A stretch of DNA of 64,000 bases from Hemileia vastatrix (taxonomy: Eukaryota; Basidiomycota; Pucciniomycetes; Pucciniales; Zaghouaniaceae), in contig JASXTE010000004.1 in NCBI GenBank assembly GCA_030280995.1, positions 14,724,501 through 14,788,500 of the forward strand. Reading direction: 5' to 3'. Positions 43,198 to 53,023 of this stretch are shown here, piece after piece. Position numbers and translations under genes: made by a program. Within the stretch, counting starts at the first letter, position 1. Each line of letters opens with the position of its first letter. Below the pieces are notes generated by a model. That model was not told the DNA's origin. It was given only the letters and a program-made list of their open reading frames with translations, and made no database searches.

Positions 43198-43456
43198 CCA
43201 CATCAGGGTCACCTGGATGTGGGAAAGCATTGGTGGGGAAAGGCTCATCAATTGGCCGGGCAATGCTATTTTAATTTTTTTAATTATTTCATTTATTTCT
43301 GTGTTTCATTTCTTTTTTTATTGTTGTTATTTTCTTTAATTTCTAAATTTTTTATCGTTAATCATTTAAAATATTTAATTGTGTATCCACATCAAGGTGC
43401 ACTTGGATGTGGGTAAGGTATCAGGGGATCAGCTCATCAATTGGCTGGGGGATACC
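43198..43456 (+). promoter_or_regulatory. Structured 3' module 3, two copies in B
   Basis: Copy one: CCACATC/GATGTGG, then GCATTG (43227) paired with CAATGC (43261). Copy two: CCACATC/GATGTGG, then GGTATC (43417) paired with GATACC (43451). Both enclose GGC/GCC or AGC/GCT around TCATCAATTG. Confidence 0.7.
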
Positions 43457-43486
43457 ATTTATTATAATTATATAGTTCATATTATT

Positions 43487-43827
43487 TTATTTTTATTTTT
43501 TATTTTTTATTTTTTATTTTTTATTTTTTATTTTTTATTTTTTATTTTTTATTTTTTATTTTTTATTTTTTATTTTTTATTTTTTATTTTTTATTTTTTA
43601 TTTTTTATTTTTTATTTTTTATTTTTTATTTTTTATTTTTTATTTTTTATTTTTTATTTTTTATTTTTTATTTTTTATTTTTTATTTTTTATTTTTTATT
43701 TTTTATTTTTTATTTTTTATTTTTTATTTTTTATTTTTTATTTTTTATTTTTTATTTTTTATTTTTTATTTTTTATTTTTTATTTTTTATTTTTTATTTT
43801 TTATTTTTTATTTTTTATTTTTTATTT

Positions 43828-43864
<37 letters not shown>

Positions 43865-44912
43865 ATTTTTTATTTTTTATTTTTTATTTTTTATTTTTTA
43901 TTTTTTATTTTTTATTTTTTATTTTTTATTTTTTATTTTTTATTTTTTATTTTTTATTTTTTATTTTTTATTTTTTATTTTTTATTTTTTATTTTTTATT
44001 TTTTATTTTTTATTTTTTATTTTTTATTTTTTATTTTTTATTTTTTATTTTTTATTTTTTATTTTTTATTTTTTATTTTTTATTTTTTATTTTTTATTTT
44101 TTATTTTTTATTTTTTATTTTTTATTTTTTATTTTTTATTTTTTATTTTTTATTTTTTATTTTTTATTTTTTATTTTTTATTTTTTATTTTTTATTTTTT
44201 ATTTTTTATTTTTTATTTTTTATTTTTTATTTTTTATTTTTTATTTTTTATTTTTTATTTTTTATTTTTTATTTTTTATTTTTTATTTTTTATTTTTTAT
44301 TTTTTATTTTTTATTTTTTATTTTTTATTTTTTATTTTTTATTTTTTATTTTTTATTTTTTATTTTTTATTTTTTATTTTTTATTTTTTATTTTTTATTT
44401 TTTATTTTTTATTTTTTATTTTTTATTTTTTATTTTTTATTTTTTTATTTTTATTTTTTATTTTTTATTTTTTATTTTTTATTTTTTATTTTTTATTTTT
44501 TATTTTTTATTTTTTATTTTTTATTTTTTATTTTTTATTTTTTATTTTTTATTTTTTATTTTTTATTTTTTATTTTTTATTTTTTATTTTTTATTTTTTA
44601 TTTTTTATTTTTTATTTTTTATTTTTTATTTTTTATTTTTTATTTTTTATTTTTTATTTTTTATTTTTTATTTTTTATTTTTTATTTTTTACTTTTTATT
44701 TTTTATTTTTTATTTTTTATTTTTTATTTTTTATTTTTTATTTTTTATTTTTTATTTTTTATTTTTTATTTTTTATTTTTTATTTTTTATTTTTTATTTT
44801 TTATTTTTTATTTTTTATTTTTTATTTTTTATTTTTTATTTTTTATTTTTTATTTTTTATTTTTTATTTTTTATTTTTTATTTTTTATTTTTTATTTTTT
44901 ATTTTTTATTTT
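43487..44912. repeat. TTTTTTA heptamer array, about 200 copies
   Basis: About 1.42 kb of nearly pure 7-bp repeat. I see only three departures: one short unit near 43846, one irregular pair near 44440-44455 and one T-to-C at 44692. It reads as an FYFLFFI peptide in one frame, which is only a consequence of the repeat. Element A has short T-rich and A-rich tracts at the corresponding place but no such array. Confidence 0.97.
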
Positions 44913-44961
44913 CAAATTTTCTTATGATTAGTAGTTTAGTAAAGATAAGTTTTAAAAAAAA

Positions 44962-46601
44962 TTAAATTCTGAAATTATTTTTTATTATTGTTTTTTTATT
45001 ATTATTATTAATTGTTTTTCTTAATTTGTCATTGTGTTGCAGGTGCTCATTGCCTGGATGATGAAGCTTCTGGAGGATGGTCTGTATTGTGTTGGTGTTT
45101 TTGCTTTTTGTTGGGATTGTGGGAAGCGTGGTGCTCTTTGAAGTGTAGCCTGCTGGAAATATGGTACAGGTTGTATAGGCAGGAATTGGATTAGAAGGAA
45201 GTTCAGAGGAGGAAGAAGAAGAGGCAGGAATGGAGTGCTGGAATGTGTGATTAATGATCCTAGACATCTTCGAGTGGTCATCCAACAGACACTTTCTCAG
45301 GGATTTCTCAAAGTCATTCAAAGGTCCATGGAGGGTGAAGGCTTTCAGCATGTTAGAACACATGGTGGTGAGGTGTTGCTTCATGTCTCCATAATCCAAG
45401 TTTAAGGAAGTTTCAAGAGGTTGGCCAACTCCAATAGTAGATTCAGGGGGAGGGGTGCCAACTAGACAAGAAGAAATGGATCAGTAATTAATTTTGGTTG
45501 CTGAAGAAATGGGATGAATTAATTTGGTACTTACAGATTAGGAGCTCATCAAATTTGTAAGCGGCCGGGATTAGGACTTCTGAAGATTTTGAAAGGGTGA
45601 TAGCTTGGGGATCAACCAGGGAAAGATATGGATTCTCTTGGTCTTCCTCTGAAAGGTTTTAAGAAGGTGAACTAGGAGGCTGATGTTCCTGGGGCCTAGT
45701 GGGAGCAGCAGGGCTGTTGCTGTTGTTGTTAATATTTTGGTTGGTTTCAGCTGGATGAGGTGCTGGTGGTGGAGTACCAGGGTTGTTATAGGATGGAGCA
45801 GGAGAGGGTGATCTGGAAGCAGATTGATCTCTTCTGGATGGAGCTCTTGAAGGAATCGAACTATCAGAAGAATATTTGGCTGACAGAGGAGAGGTGTAGT
45901 TTTCTTTGCCTTAACGGGGGGGTGAAGATTTTGCTTGGCTGCTGTGTTGGGGGCTCTGGTGCCTTCCTGAAGTCCTCTGGCAGGTCTCTTAGAATTTTGG
46001 GAAATTTTGGTATTCTTTGACCTTGGTAAGGTTGGCTGCATTGCTCTGGGAGCAGTAGGAGGAGGTTGCTTAGAGTTGTTTTTGTTGGTTGGAGGAATTT
46101 GGTTGTTTTCTGGTTGTTTTTGGAAGTTTCTAGCCGGAGTTTCACTGTCTAGTGAGGCGGCCAGGCTGCCTGGACGCAGTCTAGCAGCCTAGGAGCGTAT
46201 TGTGAAGCTTTTGAAGCTGGATTAGCAGAGATAAAAGCTGCTTCTTGGGGAGCTAAGGATGGTCTTTTGGGAAGAGTTCTGGAAGCTGAGTTCCCGGATC
46301 TTCTGGAAGGTGCTGAAGATAAAGAGAAAGAGGAAAGACCAAGCTCTGGGGATCTGGTAGGGGATCTTGAAAAGTATTTATGAGAAGGTGAAGGAGGAGG
46401 AATAGGGTATTTTGCGTCTCTGTCACATTTCTTCTTCCTGGAGTAGCAAGAGTCACAGGCCTTGTTGTAGAATTTGGTGTCTGGCACTGGAAGAGTAAAT
46501 GTGCAAGGTCTGCACATGTGAATGCACTGCTGGCAGGCATAGTCTTTGGGAGAAGTGAAGCAAGGAAGGTTAGAAGGGTCAAAAATAGGAGATTTGGCCA
46601 T
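44962..46601 (-). pseudogene. Antisense spliced gene 1 of element B: permuted Zn-cluster protein
   Basis: Minus strand, ATG at 46601-46599. The N-terminus carries C-X2-C-X6-C-X15-C-X2-C-X6-C with YSRKKK in the second half. A long Ser/Pro/Asn-rich linker follows. A 73-nt intron (45534-45462, donor GTAAGT, acceptor CTTGTCTAG) joins FDELLI to GTPPPEST in frame. Exon 2 has a helical stretch with MKQHL and DFEKSLRKCLLDD, then low-complexity sequence reaching 44962. Two frameshifts (near 46150-46195 and at a run of seven G on the plus strand, 45916-45922) and one TAA (45659-45661) break it. Its C-terminal part does not clearly match the YFQ.TPA segment of the other two, so it is a diverged member. 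Likely a nucleic-acid-binding accessory protein; function unknown. Confidence 0.62.
45462..45534 (-). other. Intron of antisense gene 1 (element B)
   Basis: 73 nt, GTAAGT donor, a TTACTGATCC stretch as possible branch, and a pyrimidine-rich TTTCTTCTTGTCTAG acceptor. Both flanking exons stay in one frame when it is removed. Confidence 0.72.
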
Positions 46602-46736
46602 GATGTGTGGTGAAGAGATAAGATGAAGGTTTTGTCAGTGGTTGGGTAGATTATGAAGTGAAAGGTGGAAGTTCAGCGGTCCGGCAGTGGCTGTATTCTG
46701 CATGGAATTGACTGGGTCCTTTCTATGCAAATTCAA

Positions 46737-46800
46737 AGTCCCTCAAGACTTTAAACTGAGGATTGTTGATGGTTTAGTCCCCCAAGACTATAAACTAAGG
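46737..46800 (+). promoter_or_regulatory. Two hairpin motifs between the antisense genes
   Basis: AGTC-CCTCAA-GACT with TTAAACTGAGG at 46737, and AGTC-CCCCAA-GACT with ATAAACTAAGG at 46776. Confidence 0.65.
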
Positions 46801-46886
46801 AATGGGTTTTGTTGTTGGAGTTGGTTTGAAAGATTGGCAGAGGGTATCCACAGGGGGAGCCTCCGAATTTAGAAAAGGCAAGTTTG

Positions 46887-46927
46887 GGGGTAATTGATGG
46901 GCTGGAAGCTCTATTCACAATTACCCC
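46887..46927 (+). promoter_or_regulatory. Structured 3' module 1, third copy in B
   Basis: GGGGTAATTG paired with CAATTACCCC, preceded by GAGGGTATCC...GCCTC, which can form the same upstream hairpin as in the second copy. Confidence 0.7.
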
Positions 46928-46999
46928 AGAATGTTAATTTTTTTCTCTGTGTCTTAATTTGGTTGATCTCTGGTTCTGGGTTTATGATTTAGGTTTTTG

Positions 47000-47051
47000 A
47001 GTCCCCCAAGACTATAAAATGAGGATGGTCCCCCAAGACTTAAAACTGAGG
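47000..47051 (+). promoter_or_regulatory. Two further hairpin motifs in B
   Basis: AGTC-CCCCAA-GACT and GGTC-CCCCAA-GACT, each followed by WTAAAA and TGAGG. The tail is slightly diverged from TAAACTGG. Confidence 0.6.
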
Positions 47052-47109
47052 GTTGTTTGTGGTTACATCCTATAGAGGGTGTGGTCAATTTTTCTTTTCT
47101 AAATCAGAA

Positions 47110-47750
47110 TCAAGTACTAGTGGAATTACAGAGGGAATCAAGAGAGGAAATGAAGTGTTCAGAATTAGCCTTGAACTGATGGATGAGGTGCTTTCTTTTC
47201 TCAATGTCCTGTGGATCTCTAGCAGGAGTGGATTGGAAGTAGTGAAGCAGAAGTTGTTTCTGTTGAGATGTGTGTCGTTGGAACTTGGACTTAATTGTGG
47301 GAAAGTGGTTTGGTGTTGGTGGTGCAATGGATCCTACATTGTTATCATCACTGTCAGAAGATGGAGGAACTGAGAAGTCATCAGTTTTAAAGTTGAAGGA
47401 AGAAATGAAAGTTCCTTACCATCAGAAGGACCAGGGACGGTGGAACTTGTGGTTTTAAGGGTTGTGGCACTCTTCTGTGAAGGGTGTAGCTTTTTGATGA
47501 TTCTGGGTATCAGGATGGGTGGCCTAGATCTTTTGTTGCTGGTAGAAGATGAACCAGGTTGAGGTGGAGGCAAAGGTGTTGCAGAGGATAATGGACCAGG
47601 TCTGTGGCAGGTCTTCTTTCTGGAGTGGCAGACATCACAGGACTTTCTGTATGGATGGGCCAGTGGTGTGATGGTGCAAATTAGGTTATTGTCAATGCAG
47701 TATTGGCAGGGGCCCATGTCAGTAGCAGATTTGGAAAGAAAGGTGAACAT
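47110..47750 (-). CDS. Antisense spliced gene 2 of element B: intact permuted Zn-cluster protein
   Basis: Minus strand, ATG at 47750-47748. Exon 1 is 47750-47420, exon 2 is 47369-47110, and the intron is 50 nt (donor GTAAGG, branch-like CTGATGAC, acceptor TTCTCAG). Joined frame: 196 residues, no internal stop. Residues ~15-50 hold C-X2-C-X6-C-X12-C-X2-C-X6-C with HSRKKT in the second half, the same spacing as the gene in element A. The middle is Pro/Ser/Lys-rich (KRSRPP). The C-terminal ~55 residues carry HYFQSTPARDPQDIEKRKHL, shared with element A as YFQ.TPA....D..KR. In known fungal Zn2Cys6 proteins the basic half comes first; here it comes second. It starts about 40 bp from the polypurine tract, antisense to the element. 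Likely a DNA- or RNA-binding accessory factor; function not established. Confidence 0.75.
47370..47419 (-). other. Intron of antisense gene 2 (element B)
   Basis: Exactly 50 nt, GTAAGG...TTCTCAG. If retained, the frame runs to a stop at 47334 and the conserved C-terminal segment is lost, which supports splicing. Confidence 0.75.
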
Positions 47751-47788
47751 GGTAGTTGTGGTATAGGAGAATGTGGAAATTCTCTATT

Positions 47789-47798
47789 GGAGGGAGGA
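47789..47798 (+). promoter_or_regulatory. Polypurine tract of element B
   Basis: GGAGGGAGGA directly before the 3' LTR, identical to that of A. Confidence 0.9.
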
Positions 47799-48872
47799 TG
47801 TGGTCTTCCAACATTGGCAGGGGCCTTTGTTGTGCGGTTTGGTGCTGTTTGTGCATGTCTTAATTGACATTGTTTGAAGAAGGGGGCGTTTTTCTGGATT
47901 TATTCTGTGAATATTTGGACTGCGGGTATGTGGGTACTACCATTGGATAGCCCCTGTTTTTCTCTATATTTCATGTCTTGTGGACATTTTTCATATTCTA
48001 AGTTTTAAGGGGTCATTTCCGCATATTTCATTATAAAAGATAGCTGTTTAATTTTGTTTTTTGTGTTTTATGGGCTAACCTTAAGTCTTAGGGTTAAGTG
48101 CTTAGTACCATTAGATAGGGCTAATTAGGCTCTACGTTTTATGTCTCAAAGTTGTCATAGCTAAATCTCGTGTTTTAAGGGTTTTAGTAGTGGTAGTGCA
48201 TTTTTCTAAGTAGATTTGATGTTTTTAGTGGATTTCTGGCTTCAGGGAGGTGGGGCCGCTTCAGGCGGCCCAGCTGCCTCTGTTTTAGGAGGTTGGGGAG
48301 TGCTTCTGAAGGGTTTTTTATGCAATTTGGCTGGTACAGGTGCCAAATGTGTTGCTGTGCATGGATTTTAGAGGGGTGGTCCGTGTGTATTTACAATATA
48401 GAACAGTTTGGGGAATATCTATTTTTTATCATACAACCATCCGGAGGGATATCCTTGTTCCTCACTCAGTTTTCACTGTTGTTGGCCACAATTTGGCTGT
48501 GTCTTGTTGCAAGTAAGTTCTTCATTTAACTTCACTAGCAACTGTTTTCTCTGTTATAGTCTTGCAAGCTGTAGCAAGTATCATTGCTGTCTCTGGTGTG
48601 GATTTGAAACCTACATCAAGTATCATTGCTTTCTCTGGTGTGGAAATTGGGCTACAATTCAGTTCTTTGGTTTGGTAGTCTGTCTGGGGACTACTTTCTT
48701 GGCTGATCAAGCAGTCAAGTGTTTGGAAAAGAGGCTTTTTGGTAAACAGGAACCAATTTACTGTAGCAGGTAAATCTCACTTGTTTTTCTAAAGGGACAG
48801 GGGTCTTTCTTTCTGGTTTTACTCCAACTCCCTTGGTCAAGGCCTATAGCTAGCACTATAGGATTGTCTACA
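47799..48872 (+). repeat. 3' LTR of element B
   Basis: 1074 bp, TGTGGTC...GTCTACA, TATA box 48032-48039, followed by duplicated ACAT. Matches the rejoined 5' LTR (1075 bp) in length. Confidence 0.95.
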
Positions 48873-48876
48873 ACAT

Positions 48877-49789
48877 GTTTTTAGAATAACAATACTACTC
48901 ATAGTTCCTTCAGAAATATGGGTAAAAAACCTGTAAAAAGTGTTCTTACATCCCTTTAAATGTGTCAAATAAACAGCCTGACAAAGTATCTGTAACTTCT
49001 GCTGTGGACCACAAAAAGTTTTTCAATACTCATCATGAGCCAACTGTTTCTTTTAATAATGAAATTTCTGAACAACTATCCAGTCTTCAGGAATTAGTTA
49101 CAATGAATAATTCTAAAGTTTAACAGCCAAGCAGCCATAAAAATTGGCCTAAACTTGATCAATATCCCACCTTTGATGGTGATTCTTCATCTGACTGGCA
49201 GCATTTTATTCAAAGAATTGATAAGTTAAAAAATTCTTATAAAATTACAGATGAAAAAATAGTCTCTAAGCTGATTTCCTTATTCTCCAATTTCGCCCTT
49301 ATGTGGTATGAGTCTGTCTTTCTGGATAATCATCACTATACTTGGGCTGAATAGAAAACATTGATTGAGAATCAATTTGGTGGTTCAAAGTTCAGATTGG
49401 CACAACAAAGATTATATGAGAATGCTAAATATACATCCTCTTCTACTGAGGGACCTATTAGTTTCCTCATTAAAATAACAAAAGTTCTTAGAGCTATCAA
49501 TCCAAAAATAGACTATGATATTTAGAGACAAAATCCTCTATAAATTGCCAAACTCACTGAGAGATTTGATTGTAGCTAGGACTGAGAATGTGAGGGAAAA
49601 TTCTTCTTTTATTCACATCTGTAATGAGGTATTACTTAACCACAGATATGAACCAAGGAATTACCCTTCAAGGCCTTCCAATGACCAAATCAAACCTTCA
49701 TCAGAGCTTCCAGAAAAATCTGGTCAACCCTCTGATTCAGTTGCTCCAAAGAAATATGCAACTAATACTTGTTATAAATGTAACAAATG
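48877..49789 (+). pseudogene. ORF2 of element F, capsid and zinc-knuckle part
   Basis: Continues ORF2 after the insertion of B. NWPKLDQYPTFDGDSSSDWQ and FGGSKFRLAQQRLYEN identify the capsid region. NTCYKCNK begins the knuckle, which is then broken by a TGA at the proline-tryptophan position. Further stops include a TAA near 49122, a TAG in place of tryptophan near 49352 and a one-base loss near 49523. Not functional. Confidence 0.85.
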
Positions 49790-51451
49790 ATGGCAAAAAG
49801 AAATGTTTGTGAAATGAAAATTCATATTGTTGAACAAACTAAAGATCCCGAAAAAGCTGCAGTTGACATTTATGAGACTTCAAGTGACTGTGATAGTAAT
49901 ATCTCTTATGAGGATGATGCCCTCAATGATATTTTAATGTTAGAACATGATATTCAATATTTGGATACTTTATCTGAGACATGTAATGTGAATTTATCTT
50001 CAGTGGAAAATGCTGAAATTATTAAAGATACTTCTGACAGCTCCATATTAATCTCTCCTTTAAGAGAGCCAATTATCATTGATGATAAAAATGTTGAGGT
50101 TGTTATTGACTCTGGTGCTGGTGGTAGTGTGGTGTCTGAAAAGGCACTTTCTTCAGTAGATAATAATTATCATAGTAAATTTTTACCTATAACATCTGAA
50201 AAATGGAGAGGTTATGGCTCTGTCTTATGTCCCATTGGAAAATACAAAACCACAGTCTTTTTTAAATATTATTGTGGCTTTGTCAGAGCTGTGTGTGAAT
50301 TTTTTGTAATTAAAAATGATAACTTAAGGAATTTGCTTATTATGGGTAATGACATTTTAACCATGTTTGGTATCAAATTGGATCCAGCAAACAATTGTTT
50401 CACATTGGGCTTGAATGGAAAAAGAAAATTTAAAATTTCTCCCCCTAAAAAAAATTCTGCACACCTGTTAAAATCTTTTAATCCATTGATTCAGTGTAAA
50501 GGGAGACCAATAGAGGAAATGGAAGATTTATTGTTTGAAATAAATAATGCTTCATTTGGTGATAATTCAACTGGTGACCAGAAGGATTCAATAATTTCTT
50601 TAGTTACTTCTTTTCCTATGGCTTTTGCTCATGGATCTCATGAATTGGGAGTTGTAAAGGATGAAATGAAAATTTCTTTATCATGTAATTTGAGTGATAT
50701 TTCTGCTAGTCTGAAGAAAAAACCTAATCCTGATTCCCCCACTAAAAGGAAAGACATTGAGGATAATATTCCTACATTATTAAAAATGAAAATTATTGAA
50801 AAAGTGGATGTTACCCCAAAATATTGTGTCATCTCTCCAGTCTTGATCTCTTATGGAAAAGGTAAAGATAGATTGTGTGGAGATTATAGAGCCTTAAATA
50901 CTTACACAGTAGATGATATTTACCCTTTACCAAGGATAAACTCCATGCATGCAACCTTACAGGGTGCAAAGTTTATTAGTTGCCTAGATGGTAATAAGGG
51001 TTATCATCAAATACCTATTGAAAAATGCTCCCAAAATTTTTTGCTAATTGAAACTCATATGGGATTTTATAAGTATGTTAGGATGCCTTTTGGCCCTAAT
51101 AATTCCCCCTCAGTGTTCCAAAAAGTAATGGATAATACATTTCATAAGGAGATGATTGAAGGATGGTTGATGGTTTATATTGATGATATCATAGTTTTTT
51201 CTAAAAATTTTGATGAAAATATGCAACACTTAGGGAAAATCTTCCAAAAAATGGATAACATTAACATGACTCTATCCTTCAAAAACTGTAAATTTGGTTT
51301 TCAATCCCTAAAAGTCCTGGGCCATGTTGTTTCTGGCTTACAAATATGTGTAGACCAGGGTAAAGTTTCTGCTATCCAAAATGTGAAAGAACCAACTTCT
51401 GTAAGAGAAATACAAAGTTTTTTGGGCATGTGTGGTAACTATAGACAGTAA
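49787..51451 (+). pseudogene. pol: ORF2 of element F, protease and RT
   Basis: 554 open codons. Protease VVIDSGAGGSVVSEKAL keeps its catalytic DSG. RT keeps LCGDYRALNTYTVDDIYPLP, MPFGPNNSPS and YIDDIIVFS with both catalytic aspartates. It closely follows D through the fingers, palm and thumb, and ends at a TAA where D has tyrosine (YYRQY). Part of an otherwise broken polyprotein. Confidence 0.9.
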
Positions 51452-52217
51452 ATTAAAAATTATCAAGTCATAGCCATACCCCTAACCAAATTAAGCAGAA
51501 AGGATGTAGCTTATATATGGAATGAGGATACTTAAAGAGCTGTTTAAACGTTGAAGAAATGTTTAATGACTGCCCCAATCCTGGATCTTACAGATTTAAA
51601 TAAACCTTTTTTCCTCTACACAGATGTAAGTTTTGTTGGACTAGGAGCTGCCCTCCACCAGAAATAAATTATAAATGATAAATGTTCAGAAGTATTAATT
51701 TGTTATATTTCAAGAACCTTGAGAAATAGTGAATTGAAGTATGGTGCCACTCAATTAGAGTGCTTAGCAGTTGTATGGGCTTTAGAAAAGCTTCATTATT
51801 ACCTGGATGATCAAAAATTTGAATTAGTTACTAAATACAGTGCTGTTAAATCACACTTAAACTTGAAAACACCATATAGACATATGTTTAGGTGGCAACT
51901 TTCTGTTCAAGAATAAAGAGGTAGAATGACTATTATTCACAGGGCTGGATTTGTTCATTCCAATGTAGATATGTTGTCTATATTACCTCTTCCAAATGAT
52001 GTCTCCAATCCAGCTTGTGTACCTGAATATGATACAGTTCATATACATGGTATATATATTGTAGACATGGAATAGGAACTATTACAATTGATTCTGGATT
52101 CATATGAAAAAAATTCTGATTTAAAGAAATTGGTTACAATCTTGAATGATCCAAAGAATTCTACTATTCAAGAATTAATAAAAACTCTTCCTCCAAAGTA
52201 CCAAAATGCTTTGAATA
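51452..52217 (+). pseudogene. ORF2 of element F, RNase H region
   Basis: LSRKDVAYIWNED, FFLYTDVSFVGLGAALHQK and QLECLAVVWALEKLHYY mark RNase H. At least five stop codons are present; two are CAA-to-TAA changes relative to D. A solo LTR interrupts it after 52217; the coding remnant resumes at 53019. Confidence 0.85.
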
Positions 52218-53018
52218 TGTCACCGGACAACCTACACACAAAGTCAAGGATGTTCCTGTAAGTGAGATGAGGAGTTTAGAGAATTCTTTGAAGCACAGAG
52301 GAATGATTCCTGGAAGGGATTCAAAGATGACTCGAAAGAAGAACTACTGCTTCAAGTTATATTTGAGAAGGATTCTAATATAATTGAAAGGAATGTTAAA
52401 ATTCTTATAATCTCACAAAGGGTTGGAAACTCAACAATCAATGTTTTAGGATTTAGAGATGATTATTGAGAAAAGTAAGAAAGACACAATAATAATGATT
52501 TAACTTAAAAGCTTTTACCACTATTAACTATAAATACGTTATATAATTTAATTCTAAAGAATATCAAACCAAAACCCAACCCCTTTTATATCCTTTAATC
52601 CTCCTCTCATTGACCTCATACCCATCCACTATTCCGCACACCACAGACCATTAAAAATACATCTGTTACACCTGGACCCTTCTCAATAACATCTGTTAAC
52701 CCCTTAATCCTCCACTAACCATTCCGTCCATGCTCACTACCCCTTAATATCCCACAGACATTTCATAAACCTTTTAATGTACTATTATATTAACTATTGC
52801 GCTGTGCGTTGCTTATTGATAAGAAGACTAAGAGACACTATTGAGAGATTGACTAATTTAGATTTAGAGTTTAGGCTAGCGCAGTTGAATAGCGAGTACA
52901 CAAAGGAAAGTTTCAGTTGCTATGGAGAATTGCTTTCTGCGCTTCGAGTATGGATTTGAGTCTATTATTATTGATTTAATGAGCTACTTTTGCCTCGAGT
53001 GTCACATGGCACGTGACA
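52218..53018 (-). mobile_element. Solo LTR, family 3, complete copy
   Basis: 801 bp, TGTCACCGG...CACGTGACA, flanked by the duplication GAATA (52213-52217 and 53019-53023) inside ORF2 of F. It matches the split copy at 7887-8479 plus 19659-19867 along its whole length and shows the undisturbed site where A inserted in that copy. A TATAAAAGGGG box on the minus strand (52580-52590) suggests leftward transcription. No internal domain. Confidence 0.88.
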
Positions 53019-53023
53019 GAATA

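Larger units (their letters stand above)
25551..48872 (+). mobile_element. Element B: Ty3-type LTR retrotransposon, family 1 (interrupted by D)
   Basis: Inserted in ORF2 of F with 4-bp duplication ACAT (25547-25550, 48873-48876). The 5' LTR is itself split by element D. The internal region runs 35822-47798: Gag, protease, Pol, modules 1-3, heptamer array, and two antisense genes. It is related to A and C in proteins, leader, polypurine tract and hairpins, but its LTR sequence is different apart from the first bases. Confidence 0.95.

Noticed and set aside
43379..44965. Long open frame of 528 codons, aromatic-rich
   Set aside because: It is a direct reading of the 7-bp TTTTTTA repeat, in which every frame is open; no evidence of a protein.
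52218..53018. Solo LTR interpreted as a host promoter or gene fragment in F
   Set aside because: Clean TG..CA ends, a GAATA duplication and a second full-length copy identify it as a solo LTR.
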